Part shown: piece after piece, positions 37,933-47,517 of the stretch | Layout: each line of letters begins with the position of its first letter | How positions within the stretch are numbered: position 1 is the first letter of the stretch | Assembly: GCF_001404515.1 (NCBI RefSeq) | Contig: NZ_CXWE01000003.1 | Location: 248,001 to 312,000, forward strand | Reading direction: 5' to 3' | Source of the DNA: Roseibium album | Lineage (GTDB): Bacteria; Pseudomonadota; Alphaproteobacteria; Rhizobiales; Stappiaceae | DNA length: 64,000 nucleotides | Notes under the pieces: model-generated | What the model saw: only the letters and a program-made list of their open reading frames with translations | Databases searched by the model: none | Told to the model about the DNA's origin: nothing | Translations under genes and position numbers: made by a program

Positions 37933-38878
37933 GGTCCTACGCCAACGGACGGACGCCCTGAGGACCGAGATCGGAAGAACCGTTCTCGGCCAGGACGAAG
38001 TCATCGACCTGCTGCTGGTCGCCCTGTTTGCACGCGGGCACGTCCTGCTCGAAGGACCTCCGGGTACGGCGAAAACGTTGCTTGCCCGGAGTTTCTCCGC
38101 TGCTCTTGCTCTGGATTTCGGCAGGATCCAGTTCACGCCGGACCTGATGCCCGGCGATGTTCTGGGAACATCCATATTCAATTTCCAGACCAACGCTTTT
38201 GTCCTGACAAAAGGTCCGGTGTTTTCGCAGGTTCTCCTGGCGGATGAAATCAATCGCGCGCCACCCAAGACGCAGGCGGCACTGCTTCAGGCCATGAACG
38301 AGCGGATGGTCAGTATTGACGGAACAGATCACTCGCTCGGCAGCGAATTCATTGTTGTTGCGACCCAGAACCCGATCGAACAGCAAGGCACTTACCCGTT
38401 GCCGGAAGCCCAGCTCGACCGGTTCTTGTTCAAGCTCGTGATCGACTTTCCGCCCGAGGCAATCGAAATGGCGATCCTGCGCCAGCATGCGGCCCAGCCT
38501 CTGGAAGCCGGATTGGAAACGGCCAACCTGTCGAAAGTCCTCGATGCCGCGGCGCTTGCCGAAACCCGGTCCCTTGTCGATGGCATTATCCTCAAGGACG
38601 ACATTCTGGCCTATATTCTCCGTCTTGTCCGGGCCACCCGCGAGAACTCGGAAATCGCCTACGGTGCATCGACACGTGCGGCCGACGCGCTGGTCAGCGC
38701 AACGCGAGCATCCGCGGCGTTGAACGGACGTGACTTTGCCATTCCCGACGACGTCAAGCGACTCTTCACCCCGGCCCTTCGCCACCGCATCGTGCTTGGT
38801 CCGGCAGCGGAAATCGAAGGACGAAGTTCCGACCAGGTTCTGGAAAACATTCTCAATCAGATCGAGGCACCCCGCTGA
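37922..38878 (+). CDS. MoxR family AAA+ ATPase
   Basis: A 318-residue AAA+ chaperone-type ATPase. Walker A is [14 protein letters not shown] (near residue 45), Walker [27 protein letters not shown], sensor 1 [26 protein letters not shown], and the lid ends [14 protein letters not shown]. MoxR proteins with DUF58/VWA partners assist maturation of protein complexes. The ATG at 37922 overlaps the DUF4350 end by 11 bases; an upstream extension to 37781 is out of place inside that gene. Confidence 0.95.
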   Translation: MTLEVLRQRTDALRTEIGRTVLGQDEVIDLLLVALFARGHVLLEGPPGTAKTLLARSFSAALALDFGRIQFTPDLMPGDVLGTSIFNFQTNAFVLTKGPVFSQVLLADEINRAPPKTQAALLQAMNERMVSIDGTDHSLGSEFIVVATQNPIEQQGTYPLPEAQLDRFLFKLVIDFPPEAIEMAILRQHAAQPLEAGLETANLSKVLDAAALAETRSLVDGIILKDDILAYILRLVRATRENSEIAYGASTRAADALVSATRASAALNGRDFAIPDDVKRLFTPALRHRIVLGPAAEIEGRSSDQVLENILNQIEAPR

Positions 38879-40173
38879 TCCGGCCGTCCAAAAGACTTCT
38901 CGCGCTTGCCGCCGCCACGTTGCTGATCTCCCTGATCATGATCGTGGCCAGCACAGCCTTGCGTGATCTGGCAATCCTTCCCTGGATACTGCTGGCGCTC
39001 CTGATCATGGTCGACATGGCCACATCGCTTCGCCGGCCCGGAAATCTGACGGTCGAGGCTCCACCGGAGATTTTTGTTGGAGAAACAGCAACCCTGCACC
39101 TGCATCTTGATCGTGCGCGTGCGAACCTGAACGCAAAGCTCGACTGGCCAGAAGGACTGAGCGGCCGGAAGGAATTTGAATTCAACCCCGGTCCGGATGA
39201 CACGCTTGAAACGAGTGTCCCTTTTCGCGCTGTGCGGCGTGGCGTCTGGCAGCTCGACCATCTCTGGCTCTTTTGGGACTCCCGACTGAAACTGCTTGAA
39301 TTCGTTCCAAGGCTCGATCTTCAGGCGGAACTTCGGGTCGTGCCCAACATCCGCCAGGTCCAGTCCGGGGAAATCACGACGACGGTCATGTCGACGCTCT
39401 ACGGCGTCAAGGAAAACCGGGCTCTCGGTGAAGGATCGGAATTTCACCAGTTGCGGGATTTTGTTCCCGGGATGGACATCAAGTCCATCGACTGGAAACG
39501 CTCGGCGCGCCGCCGGTCCCTTGTCGCGAAGGAACTGCGCGCCGAACGGAACCATCATGTCATCATCGCGCTCGACAACGGCTATCTGATGCGCGAGGAA
39601 ATCGGAGGGTTGCCGAAAATCGATCACGCGGTCACGGCGGCGCTCGCGACCGCCTGGGCTGCCGCTATCGGCGGCGACCTTGTCGGCTACTATTCCTACG
39701 ATGTGCGTCCGCGAACCTTTTCCGCCCCGGCTCCGGGACGCAACGCCTTTGCCCGCTTGCGCAACTGGACTGCCGAGCTCTCCTATGTCAGCCGTGAAAC
39801 CAACCACACCCTGGCATTGACGGAATTGAACGCCCGCACTCCCAAGCGCAGCCTGATCATCGTCTTCACCGATTTTATCGATACGACATCGGCCGAACTC
39901 CTGATCGAGAACATCGGCATCCTCACCAAGCGCCATCTGCTGATCTTTGTTGCCATCCGCGATCCCGAACTTGAAACGTTGATCGAAACGGCACCGGATG
40001 ACATTGACGGTGCTGCGACACTGGTGGCCGCGAACCAGTCGATCAACGAACGCCGGCTGGTGCTTGAACGGCTCGCGCGCATGGGTGTCACGATTGTCGA
40101 CGCAAAACCCAATACCGTGACGGCACGTCTCATTTCGACCTATCTCGAGATCAAGGCGCGGGAGATGATTTGA
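38875..40173 (+). CDS. DUF58 (VWA-like) membrane protein, probable CTG start
   Basis: About 432 residues. Two N-terminal membrane helices precede the DUF58 core: [37 protein letters not shown] is its signature. A von Willebrand A-like fold continues with [14 protein letters not shown] and [11 protein letters not shown]. No ATG or GTG fits the start. A CTG at 38875 overlaps the moxR stop (CTGA), has GAGG seven bases upstream and restores the first helix ([22 protein letters not shown]). The next option, TTG at 38920, has no ribosome binding site and truncates that helix. Confidence 0.85.
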   Translation: MIRPSKRLLALAAATLLISLIMIVASTALRDLAILPWILLALLIMVDMATSLRRPGNLTVEAPPEIFVGETATLHLHLDRARANLNAKLDWPEGLSGRKEFEFNPGPDDTLETSVPFRAVRRGVWQLDHLWLFWDSRLKLLEFVPRLDLQAELRVVPNIRQVQSGEITTTVMSTLYGVKENRALGEGSEFHQLRDFVPGMDIKSIDWKRSARRRSLVAKELRAERNHHVIIALDNGYLMREEIGGLPKIDHAVTAALATAWAAAIGGDLVGYYSYDVRPRTFSAPAPGRNAFARLRNWTAELSYVSRETNHTLALTELNARTPKRSLIIVFTDFIDTTSAELLIENIGILTKRHLLIFVAIRDPELETLIETAPDDIDGAATLVAANQSINERRLVLERLARMGVTIVDAKPNTVTARLISTYLEIKAREMI

Positions 40174-41171
40174 TGAAAGATCAGGATCTCATGCGCTCGG
40201 CGCGGTTCCGCAAGGAACGTGAAACGGACTGGCGACGCCTTGAAACCCTGGTGCTGGCCGCTGAACAACGGGGCCTGCAGCACATGGATTTCGCGGAAGC
40301 CCGGGACCTGGCTTCGCTCTATCGACAGGCGACGACATCGCTTTCGATTGCCCGTGAAATCTCGCTCGACAAGGCCCTGCTCGGGTATTTGGAGGCCCTG
40401 ACGGCACGCGCTTATCTTTGCGTCTACGCGCCGCAGGAACGACTCGGCGGCGTTTTTCACCGGTTCTTTGCTCAAAGCGCACCGCAGGCCATGCGACGGT
40501 CCTGGCCGTTCCTCGTTCTCGGTTTTCTGTGCATGGGTCTCGGCGCGCTTGCCGGATACCTTCTCTATTTCGAAAGTCCGGACTGGTACTATGTCTTTTT
40601 GCCGACCGAACTGGCCGGCGGCCGGGGTCCGGACGCGACGTACGAATCTCTCAGGGCGGTCATCTATGATGAAGACCCGAATTCGTCCGGGCTTGGCGCA
40701 TTTGCGACCTATCTTTTCTCGCACAACACCCGCATCGCCATTTTTGTCTTCGGACTTGGCGTTTTTGCCTGTGCTCCCGCGATCATCCTGACATTCTACA
40801 ATGGACTGATGCTGGGTGCCTTCTATGCGCTCCATGTCGATCGCGGCCTGGGACCCGACATTGCGGGCTGGCTGTCGATCCACGGCGTCACGGAACTCTC
40901 TGCAATCTGTATTGCGTGTGCAGGCGGACTGAAGCTGGGAACGGCTCTTCTCTTCCCTGGAGATCTATCAAGGGTCGCATCCCTCCGCCGGGCCGGGCGG
41001 GACGCCGTGAAATTGGCGCTTGTCGCAGCGCTGATGCTGCTCGTTGCAGCATTTCTGGAGGGCTTCGGGCGCCAGCTTGTGCAGGACATGTACATGCGCT
41101 TCATCATTGGCTGGGGCATCGGCGCTCTCTGGCTTATCTGGTTCGTGTTCGGAGGCCGGGTGCAAAGATGA
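40173..41171 (+). CDS. Stage II sporulation protein M-like (DUF95) membrane protein
   Basis: A 332-residue polytopic protein. After a cytoplasmic helical part (residues 1-105) come at least four membrane helices, including WPFLVLGFLCMGLGALAGYLLYF, IAIFVFGLGVFACAPAIILTFYNGLMLGAFYAL and LALVAALMLLVAAFLEGF. The segment GVTELSAICIACAGGLKLG is a typical SpoIIM/DUF95 motif. In non-sporulating bacteria these proteins occur beside RDD, DUF58 and MoxR genes, as here. The ATG overlaps the DUF58 stop (TGATG). Confidence 0.87.
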   Translation: MKDQDLMRSARFRKERETDWRRLETLVLAAEQRGLQHMDFAEARDLASLYRQATTSLSIAREISLDKALLGYLEALTARAYLCVYAPQERLGGVFHRFFAQSAPQAMRRSWPFLVLGFLCMGLGALAGYLLYFESPDWYYVFLPTELAGGRGPDATYESLRAVIYDEDPNSSGLGAFATYLFSHNTRIAIFVFGLGVFACAPAIILTFYNGLMLGAFYALHVDRGLGPDIAGWLSIHGVTELSAICIACAGGLKLGTALLFPGDLSRVASLRRAGRDAVKLALVAALMLLVAAFLEGFGRQLVQDMYMRFIIGWGIGALWLIWFVFGGRVQR

Positions 41172-42091
41172 TCCTGCGTCTGAAAAAGAAGAACAGGAAA
41201 AACCGGCCACCGCGGAACGAGTTGATGCCGCCGGAAGGCGTGCCGCTGACCTTGCCGATCGCAGGTGTTGGCGTCCGCCTCGGTGCCCAGATCACGGATA
41301 TAACGATCACCTTCATGGCGTTGGTCGCCATCATGATCCTGCTGGCGATGCTGAACATCACCAGCCCGCAGACGATGATCGCGATCGGTGCACTGCTGTT
41401 CTTTCTGATCCGCGTTCCCTACTACGTTCTTGCCGAACTTGTCTGGAATGGTCAGACGCTCGGCAAGCGCATCTTGAAAATCAAGGTTGTTTCTCATGAC
41501 GGCGGGCCCCTGACGACCCATGCACTCGTCTTGCGCAACATGATGAAGGAAGCCGAGGTCTTCTTGCCCGGAACCCTTGTCCTGATGCTGGATGCGTCCT
41601 CTCCACTGGCCTCTCTCGGCGCCCTTGTATGGATATTGATTTGCCTGCTGATACCGGTCTTCGACCGGTACCGACGACGGCTCGGCGACATGATGGCCGG
41701 CACACATGTCATCCATTTGCCGGTTCCGGTTCTGCTGAAGGACCTTGCGAGCGAACCCCGCATGATCTCACTGAACCGCAAGGAATTTGTCTTCCTCTCT
41801 CACCAGCTCGACCATTACGGGGCATTCGAACTGCAGACGCTCGAAGGATTGCTGAGAGCACAGAACACGCAACCGACGTCCGATGGCGGTGCGCAACGAA
41901 ACAAGACAATTGCCGCGATCGTGGAAAAGATCCGCAAGAAGATTGGCTATGCCAACCCGGTACCGCCCCCGGACCGGCTTCGATTCCTTCAGGCGTTCTA
42001 CAAGGCACAGCGGGAACATCTGGAACAACGCCAGCTGTTCGGTGACCGCCGCGAAAACAAGCACTACGCGAACAATGGAGAGGACGCTTGA
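41168..42091 (+). CDS. RDD family membrane protein
   Basis: A 307-residue protein. The RDD domain (residues about 30-185) starts GVGVRLGAQITDITITFMALVAIMILLA and has LVWNGQTLGKRILKIKVV and DRYRRRLGDMMAGTHVI. A charged cytoplasmic C-terminal region of 120 residues follows (EFVFLSHQLDHYGAFELQTLEGLLRA...), which is longer than in simple RDD proteins. The ATG overlaps the SpoIIM-like stop (ATGA). Last gene of the overlapping run; the paralogous membrane genes start 64 bases later. Confidence 0.9.
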   Translation: MILRLKKKNRKNRPPRNELMPPEGVPLTLPIAGVGVRLGAQITDITITFMALVAIMILLAMLNITSPQTMIAIGALLFFLIRVPYYVLAELVWNGQTLGKRILKIKVVSHDGGPLTTHALVLRNMMKEAEVFLPGTLVLMLDASSPLASLGALVWILICLLIPVFDRYRRRLGDMMAGTHVIHLPVPVLLKDLASEPRMISLNRKEFVFLSHQLDHYGAFELQTLEGLLRAQNTQPTSDGGAQRNKTIAAIVEKIRKKIGYANPVPPPDRLRFLQAFYKAQREHLEQRQLFGDRRENKHYANNGEDA

Positions 42092-42155
42092 GACCTGAAA
42101 CATCCGTCCGGATGTGTGTCTGAAAAGCGCCTGGATGCTATTTGCGAGACTTTCG

Positions 42156-42923
42156 ATGACCGAGACGAACAGCACAGAATCTATTGTTCCGCTTGGGGTG
42201 GGAACACTTATCGGCGACAGCTTTTCGATCCTGTTCAGGAATATTGTTCCTATTGTTCTGATCGCCTTTGTTCCAAGTCTTCTGGGAGTGCTCCTGTCCG
42301 GATACCTTGTCGGGTTCGAGGCACTTCTGAGCCTCGGAGAAACGGACGAACCTTCCGGCGCGGCCAGTGCATTGACAAGTCTGGTCGATCTCGTCGTCTA
42401 TTCGCTGACGACCGCGTTCCTTGTTCAACTCGCCTATGACGCGAAACTGAATCGGCCGATCAGGATTGCGAAATACATCCGCCCTGCGCTGGCGTCGGTC
42501 ATCCCGATCGCGATTCTGGGCATCGTGGTAGGTTTGCTCATCGGTCTTGCGGCCATCGCCTTTATCATTCCCGGGCTTTGGGTCTACGCCGTTTTTTCCG
42601 TCATGGAACCGGCCGTCGTCATCGAGCGGCTCGGCTTCAGGGGCCTTGGGCGGAGCGAAAAGCTGACGAAGAACTATCGTTGGCCGATCGTCGGCGCACT
42701 GGTCCTGGCATGGATTTGCGCACTTGTCGTCATCGTGGTCGCACTGTTCGCCGCTGATTTCGCCCTGACCAGCGGTGTTCTTGCCGTATCCATTTTCCTG
42801 TACGCGACCTTCACGGCAGTCGGCACCGGTCTTCTCAGCATCCTGACCGCCCTGATCTACGCCCGCCTGCGCGAGATCAAGGAAGGCGTCAGCGTCGACC
42901 AGATTGCCGAGGTGTTTGACTGA
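42156..42923 (+). CDS. Membrane protein, paralog 1 of 3 in tandem
   Basis: About 255 residues (ATG at 42156; the frame opens at 42114). Conserved N-terminal motif VPLGVGTLIGDSFSILFRN, six hydrophobic segments, mid-motif LVQLAYDAKLNRPIRIAKYIRPAL, then FIIPGLWVYAVFSVMEPAVVIERLGFRGLGRSEKLTKNYRWPIVG and C-terminal IYARLREIKEGVSVDQIAEVFD. The overall plan resembles DUF975/YciC-like or GPDPase-membrane-domain proteins, but I cannot assign a family firmly. Follows the MoxR operon directly. Confidence 0.82.
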   Translation: MTETNSTESIVPLGVGTLIGDSFSILFRNIVPIVLIAFVPSLLGVLLSGYLVGFEALLSLGETDEPSGAASALTSLVDLVVYSLTTAFLVQLAYDAKLNRPIRIAKYIRPALASVIPIAILGIVVGLLIGLAAIAFIIPGLWVYAVFSVMEPAVVIERLGFRGLGRSEKLTKNYRWPIVGALVLAWICALVVIVVALFAADFALTSGVLAVSIFLYATFTAVGTGLLSILTALIYARLREIKEGVSVDQIAEVFD

Positions 42924-43008
42924 TGTAACAGGGACGACAACAGTTTCCGGACCAGTGCTTGTCGCTCGCATTCATTGGAACTAGGGTATCGGGGTACAAA
43001 AACATGAG

Positions 43009-43037
43009 CCGCCTTCCGATGCCTCCTGGCGGTTTTT
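43009..43037 (+). terminator. Possible weak terminator
   Basis: CCGCC (43009-43013) can pair with GGCGG (43028-43032), followed by TTTTT. The stem is only 5 bp with a 14-base loop, so efficiency is doubtful; it could make expression of paralogs 2 and 3 partly separate. Confidence 0.35.
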
Positions 43038-43083
43038 CGGGGCCCCATTTGAAATTACGTTTTTAACTGAACGGAGCAATTGC

Positions 43084-43866
43084 ATGACTGACGCATCCCT
43101 TGGCCAACCCAGGGTTCCCCTTGGTGTGGGCGCGATTATCGGTGAAAGTTTTTCGATCCTGTTCGGGCACTTCGTCCAGGTCATCATCATCGGATTTGTT
43201 CCGACACTGATCGGCTTTCTGATCTCCGGCCTGCTGACCGGTTTTAATGTGGCGCTTGGGCTGGAAGCTCAGGATTTCAGCGGCCCGGGTAGCGCTGTGG
43301 CCAGTGTTTTGTCCATCGTTATCAATATGGTGGTCTATTCCATCACGACGGCGCTGCTGGTGCAGTTGGCATACGATGCCAAGCTCTCTCGCCCGATCCG
43401 GATCGTCCGGTACCTTGGACCTGCCATAAGCGTCGTGGTGCCGCTCGCGATCATGACGATCGCCGTGACAATCCTGGTTGGTATCGGCTTCATGCTGTTG
43501 ATCGTCCCCGGCCTCTGGGTCTACGCCGTGTTTGCGGTCATTGCGCCTGTCATAGTGATCGAGCGCGTGGGATTCGGTGCGATGGGACGCAGTCGGTTGC
43601 TGACAAAAGAGTATCGCTGGCCGATTGTCGGTGCGCTCATCCTTGCGCTTATCCTGTCCATGATCATCAGTTTTGTCGCACTTTTTGCTGTGGGCATCAT
43701 TGCCTCGTTCGGATCGATTGGACTGGTTCTCGGCGTCATTCTCTTCGCCGGCCTGTCGACCCTTGGCGCCGGCTACATGAGTATCTTGCTTGCGTTGGTT
43801 TACGCTCGTCTTCGCGAAATCAAGGAAGGTGTCAACGTCGACCAGATCGCGTCCGTCTTCGATTGA
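43084..43866 (+). CDS. Membrane protein, paralog 2 of 3 in tandem
   Basis: 260 residues, closely similar in every block to the preceding gene: VPLGVGAIIGESFSILFGHFVQ, LLVQLAYDAKLSRPIRIVRYLGPAI, LIVPGLWVYAVFAVIAPVIVIERVGFGAMGRSRLLTKEYRWPIVGA and IYARLREIKEGV-type end (VYARLREIKEGVNVDQIASVFD). About six membrane helices. The ATG follows ACGGAGCAATTGC, an acceptable ribosome binding site. Clearly the product of a tandem duplication. Confidence 0.85.
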   Translation: MTDASLGQPRVPLGVGAIIGESFSILFGHFVQVIIIGFVPTLIGFLISGLLTGFNVALGLEAQDFSGPGSAVASVLSIVINMVVYSITTALLVQLAYDAKLSRPIRIVRYLGPAISVVVPLAIMTIAVTILVGIGFMLLIVPGLWVYAVFAVIAPVIVIERVGFGAMGRSRLLTKEYRWPIVGALILALILSMIISFVALFAVGIIASFGSIGLVLGVILFAGLSTLGAGYMSILLALVYARLREIKEGVNVDQIASVFD

Positions 43867-44126
43867 TGTGGATCCGGAGCGCTGTGGATGTCTTGCAGCG
43901 CTCCGAAACCATGGTTCAACAATGTCACGGAAGATCAGACCGGCACGGTTTAAAACCTGGACAACCAATTCTGCTTCAAAGAAACCTTCGAATGTGAACC
44001 GCCTTGCGCAAACCAGGCGGAAAACAGAACCACGGCAGATGCTGCGACCAACAACCATTAGCGAGCAACTCCAAATTGCGAACTCCGAGCATCAAGCCGA
44101 CTAAAGCTGCCCCTTCAGCGCAACAC

Positions 44127-44984
44127 TTGGATATACCTGTCAACTCTGGGATTGAGCCACGGCCGCCGCTTGGCACAGGCACCGTGATCGGAGAGAGTTT
44201 TTCTATTCTCCTGAAAAACTTTGTTCACGTGATTGTCGCATCAGCGGTACCAGTGATTTTGTTTTTCCTGCCGATTGGCTTCATGATCGGCAACAATCAG
44301 ATGCTGGATCTGGAGGCACCGCAATTCGACTGGCCGGTCTTGTTGACTTACTTCGCGATTTCACTTTTCGCGATGTGTGCAGCCTTTTCCGTGTCGGCCG
44401 CGGCCGTGAACAAGCTTGCATATGACGCGAAGTCTTTTCGAACGGTGAAGGCCTCGAGCTATTTCAAGCCAACTCTCTCGGCTGCACCGGTTATTGCGTT
44501 GCTGACCATCGCGATGGGCGCAGCTCTCTTTTTGGTCTGGGTTTCAATCTCCGTCTTAAGCTCAGTTTCATCGCTCCTGACGTTCTTCACATTTCCGGTT
44601 TTTTTCGTTGTTTACTTCTGGACGGTCGCGGCCTGCTCCCTCATGCCGGCCGTTGCTGTCGTTGAGAAAGCCGGGTTCTCAAGTCTGAAGCGCAGTATCG
44701 CGCTTACAAGAGGCTATCGATTTCCGGTTCTTGGAACCATTTTCCTGGCAGGATTGTGCAGCATCGCAATTCAGATCGCGATTTCGATTTTCACGTTTCT
44801 GGTGACGCTGACCGCATCGTTGGCGTCAGAAACCCTCGGCGCCATCCTGTCATTCGCGTCTTCCCTGATCGCGTTCGCGCTCATGATCGGCTACCTGTGT
44901 ATCGTCACCAGCCTCATTTACATCCGGCTTCGGGAAATCAAGGAAGGCGCAGGTATCGATCAGATTGAAGCCGTTTTTGAATAG
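44127..44984 (+). CDS. Membrane protein, divergent paralog 3 of 3 in tandem
   Basis: About 285 residues; shares the ends of the other two (PPLGTGTVIGESFSILLKNFVH at the start; IYIRLREIKEGAGIDQIEAVFE at the end) and NKLAYDAKSFRTVKASSYFKPTL in the middle. The membrane helices are much diverged and aromatic-rich (SSLLTFFTFPVFFVVYFWTVAACSLM). The start is unclear: the frame has no ATG or GTG before the conserved motif, only TTGs at 44004, 44076 and 44127. I chose the last because it gives an N-terminus of similar length to the paralogs. Confidence 0.75.
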   Translation: MDIPVNSGIEPRPPLGTGTVIGESFSILLKNFVHVIVASAVPVILFFLPIGFMIGNNQMLDLEAPQFDWPVLLTYFAISLFAMCAAFSVSAAAVNKLAYDAKSFRTVKASSYFKPTLSAAPVIALLTIAMGAALFLVWVSISVLSSVSSLLTFFTFPVFFVVYFWTVAACSLMPAVAVVEKAGFSSLKRSIALTRGYRFPVLGTIFLAGLCSIAIQIAISIFTFLVTLTASLASETLGAILSFASSLIAFALMIGYLCIVTSLIYIRLREIKEGAGIDQIEAVFE

Positions 44985-45147
44985 CAGGGACACTGCGCCT
45001 CACACGCCGCACTCCTTCAGACCTGATCCGGCACGCGCCGATGACAACCATCTGCGGGAAACACCATCGACTTGATAAAGATTAAGGCTGCCGAATTTGC
45101 TTGCATGATATCTGCGCGCAGAACTAACAAGACAAACGTTCAAATTC

Positions 45148-45825
45148 ATGCGGAGCAGCCTTCTGAAACTCATCGCCGAAAATCTGACCATTGATCGCGG
45201 CGGGCGCCGGGTGTTTCAGGACCTTTCCTTTTCCCTGTCGCAAGGCTCGGCACTGGTCGTGACCGGCGCCAACGGCATCGGCAAGTCGTCGCTGCTGCGC
45301 ACGCTTGCCGGGCTGGTTCCACTTGCCGCGGGTACGATCCGCCTGGAAGGTGGTGAGACAGACAGGCTTCCCCAGGAACAGGCGCACTATTTCGGCCATC
45401 AGGATGCGGTCAAACCGGCTTTGTCCGTTCTGGAGAACCTGCGTTTCTGGCAGAACTTTGCCGCCGCATCCGTTTGTGAAGACTTCACCGGCTCGACCCT
45501 TTCCCCCTCGCTGGTCCTGGAAACTCTTGGCATCGGCCACACGGCCCATCTGCCTGCCGCATATCTGTCGGCCGGGCAAAGGCGCCGGCTGTCCCTCTCG
45601 CGCCTTCTGGTCACGCCGCGTCCCGTCTGGCTGATGGACGAACCGACTTCCGCGCTCGACAAGACATCCGAACAGCAACTTCTCGGGATCATGAACGATC
45701 ACCTCGCGTCAGGCGGCCTGATCGTCACGGCCACCCACACCGAATTGGTGCTCGACCGTGTCGAAACACTGCATCTTCAGGCTGCTGATCCCGCCGAACA
45801 AGCTCCGGAGGAGGCCTTGCTATGA
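45148..45825 (+). CDS. ccmA: Heme exporter ATP-binding protein CcmA
   Basis: A 225-residue ABC ATPase of the cytochrome c maturation system, powering release of holo-CcmE. Walker A GANGIGKSS, signature LSAGQRRRLSLSRLL, Walker B PVWLMDEPTSALD and the CcmA-typical HYFGHQDAVKPALSVLENLRFW. Its last codons overlap the ccmB start (ATGA). First gene of ccmABCD-ccmG. ccmE, ccmF and ccmH are not in the window. Confidence 0.95.
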   Translation: MRSSLLKLIAENLTIDRGGRRVFQDLSFSLSQGSALVVTGANGIGKSSLLRTLAGLVPLAAGTIRLEGGETDRLPQEQAHYFGHQDAVKPALSVLENLRFWQNFAAASVCEDFTGSTLSPSLVLETLGIGHTAHLPAAYLSAGQRRRLSLSRLLVTPRPVWLMDEPTSALDKTSEQQLLGIMNDHLASGGLIVTATHTELVLDRVETLHLQAADPAEQAPEEALL

Positions 45826-46493
45826 CGGGTTGGGCGATGGCCTTGTTTCAGCGTGATCTGCGCCTCTCGGTTCGCATCGGCGGCAGCGCTCTTGTCGGCG
45901 TCCTGTTTTTCCTCGCCGTCGTTACGGTCATCCCGTTCGGCGTCGGCCCGGACCTCAACCTCCTGGCGCGCATTGGCCCTGCCATCCTTTGGATCGGCGC
46001 GCTGCTGGCAACGCTTCTGGGGCTAGACAGGCTGTTTCAGGCCGATCGGGAGGACGGCACGCTGGACCTGATGATGATGGCCGGCAGGCCTCTGGAACTG
46101 GTGATCCTGATCAAGTGCCTGGCACACTGGATCGCAACCGGGCTGCCGCTGGTCGTTGCGGCCCCCTTGTTGGCAATCTTTCTCAATCTGGATCCGGTAT
46201 CCATGGGTGCGGTTACGTTGACACTGCTGGTGGGGACGCCCGCCCTGACATTGATCGGCGCTATCGGGGCATCCCTTACCGTGTCATTGCGCAGGGGAGG
46301 CCTGTTGCTTGCCGTTCTGGTGATCCCCCTTGCCATACCGGTTCTGATCTTCGGGGTCAGTTCGGCGGACGCGGCCATACACGATCCGGTTCCCTTCCTG
46401 ACACCGTTTCTGATCCTGTGTGCCCTTACGCTGATCGCCGCTGTTGTTGGTCCTATCGCGTCGGCAGCCGCCTTGCGGTTTTCGGCAGATTAG
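45822..46493 (+). CDS. ccmB: Heme exporter membrane protein CcmB
   Basis: A 223-residue, six-helix membrane subunit of the CcmABCD complex. The N-terminus WAMALFQRDLRLSVRIGGSALVGVLFFLAVVTVIPFGVGPD and LDRLFQADREDGTLDLMMMAGRPLELVILIKCLAHW are characteristic of CcmB. Translationally coupled to ccmA. A 252-base gap separates it from ccmC. Confidence 0.95.
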   Translation: MTGWAMALFQRDLRLSVRIGGSALVGVLFFLAVVTVIPFGVGPDLNLLARIGPAILWIGALLATLLGLDRLFQADREDGTLDLMMMAGRPLELVILIKCLAHWIATGLPLVVAAPLLAIFLNLDPVSMGAVTLTLLVGTPALTLIGAIGASLTVSLRRGGLLLAVLVIPLAIPVLIFGVSSADAAIHDPVPFLTPFLILCALTLIAAVVGPIASAAALRFSAD

Positions 46494-46745
46494 GAATTTT
46501 TGCATGAACCCGGGAACACGAAACCTGCCAACGGGCCAATCGGGTGGTGGAGTTCGTTTCTGTCCGGCCCGGCAACGCATGGGGGTCACGAATTCCCGCG
46601 CAGGATGACGTCAATTCGGTTTGGATGATTTTCGCACGGGTTCCCTGTTTCGGACAGGCCCTCACCCCTTCTTGATCAAACGCAATGCGATCTGCGACGC
46701 TTGGGTGCATTGAAGGCGGCGGGAGAGTAAAGTAAGTAAGACGCT

Positions 46746-47513
46746 ATGGCATTTTGGGATTATGCAAATCCGACGCGGTTCTTGAGGCTGGTGCAGGTCG
46801 TTCTGCCCTGGCTGATCGGTTTTTGTGTCCTCGCATTTGCTGCCGGCCTGTACATGGCCTTCTTCACGGCACCGGAGGACTATCAGCAGGGCAACACCGT
46901 GCGGATCATGTACATCCATGTACCGGCCGCCTGGCTCTGCATGATGTGCTACACGGTTATGTCGATCTCATCGATCGGCACCCTCGTCTGGAAGCACCCG
47001 CTGGCGGATGTTTCCGCCAAGAGCGCCGCTCCGATCGGCGCGGCCTTCACCTTCATGGCGCTGGTCACCGGCTCGCTGTGGGGCAAACCGATGTGGGGCA
47101 CCTACTGGGTCTGGGATGCGCGCCTGACGTCAGTCCTGGTCCTTTTGATCATGTATCTCGGCCTGATGACACTCTGGCGGACAATGGATGACCCCATTAA
47201 GGCGGGCAAGTCTGCTGCCATTCTGACGCTTGTCGGAGCGCTCAACTTGCCGATAATCAAGTTTTCTGTCGACTGGTGGAACACCTTGCATCAGCCGGCG
47301 AGCGTAGTGCGCATGGATGGCCCAACCATCCATCCGGATATTCTGTGGCCGCTGCTGGTCATGGCCGTCGCATTCACGCTCCTGTTTTTCGTCCTCCATC
47401 TGATGGCAATGCGAAACGAAATCCTGCGCCGCCGCGTGCGCGCCCTGCGCATGCGCGCCGCGAGCGTATCCCGGCCGGGAACTGCTGCCGCAACGGCGCA
47501 GCCAGCGGAGTAG
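46746..47513 (+). CDS. ccmC: Heme-handling membrane protein CcmC
   Basis: A 255-residue six-helix protein of the heme-handling family that presents heme to CcmE. The tryptophan-rich motif is WGKPMWGTYWVWDARLTSVLVLLIMYLG, flanked by the periplasmic histidines in YIHVPAAW and LHQPASVV. The C-terminus is basic then Ala-rich. Followed four bases later by ccmD. Confidence 0.96.
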   Translation: MAFWDYANPTRFLRLVQVVLPWLIGFCVLAFAAGLYMAFFTAPEDYQQGNTVRIMYIHVPAAWLCMMCYTVMSISSIGTLVWKHPLADVSAKSAAPIGAAFTFMALVTGSLWGKPMWGTYWVWDARLTSVLVLLIMYLGLMTLWRTMDDPIKAGKSAAILTLVGALNLPIIKFSVDWWNTLHQPASVVRMDGPTIHPDILWPLLVMAVAFTLLFFVLHLMAMRNEILRRRVRALRMRAASVSRPGTAAATAQPAE

Positions 47514-47517
47514 ACCA

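Noticed and set aside
38857..39936. 359-residue minus-strand frame over the DUF58 gene
   Set aside because: No domain, and it conflicts with a well-supported overlapping operon on the plus strand.
42138..44058. Long Asp/Gln/Arg-rich minus-strand frames over the tandem membrane paralogs
   Set aside because: They are the reverse complements of hydrophobic codons and are repeated only because the genes are paralogous.
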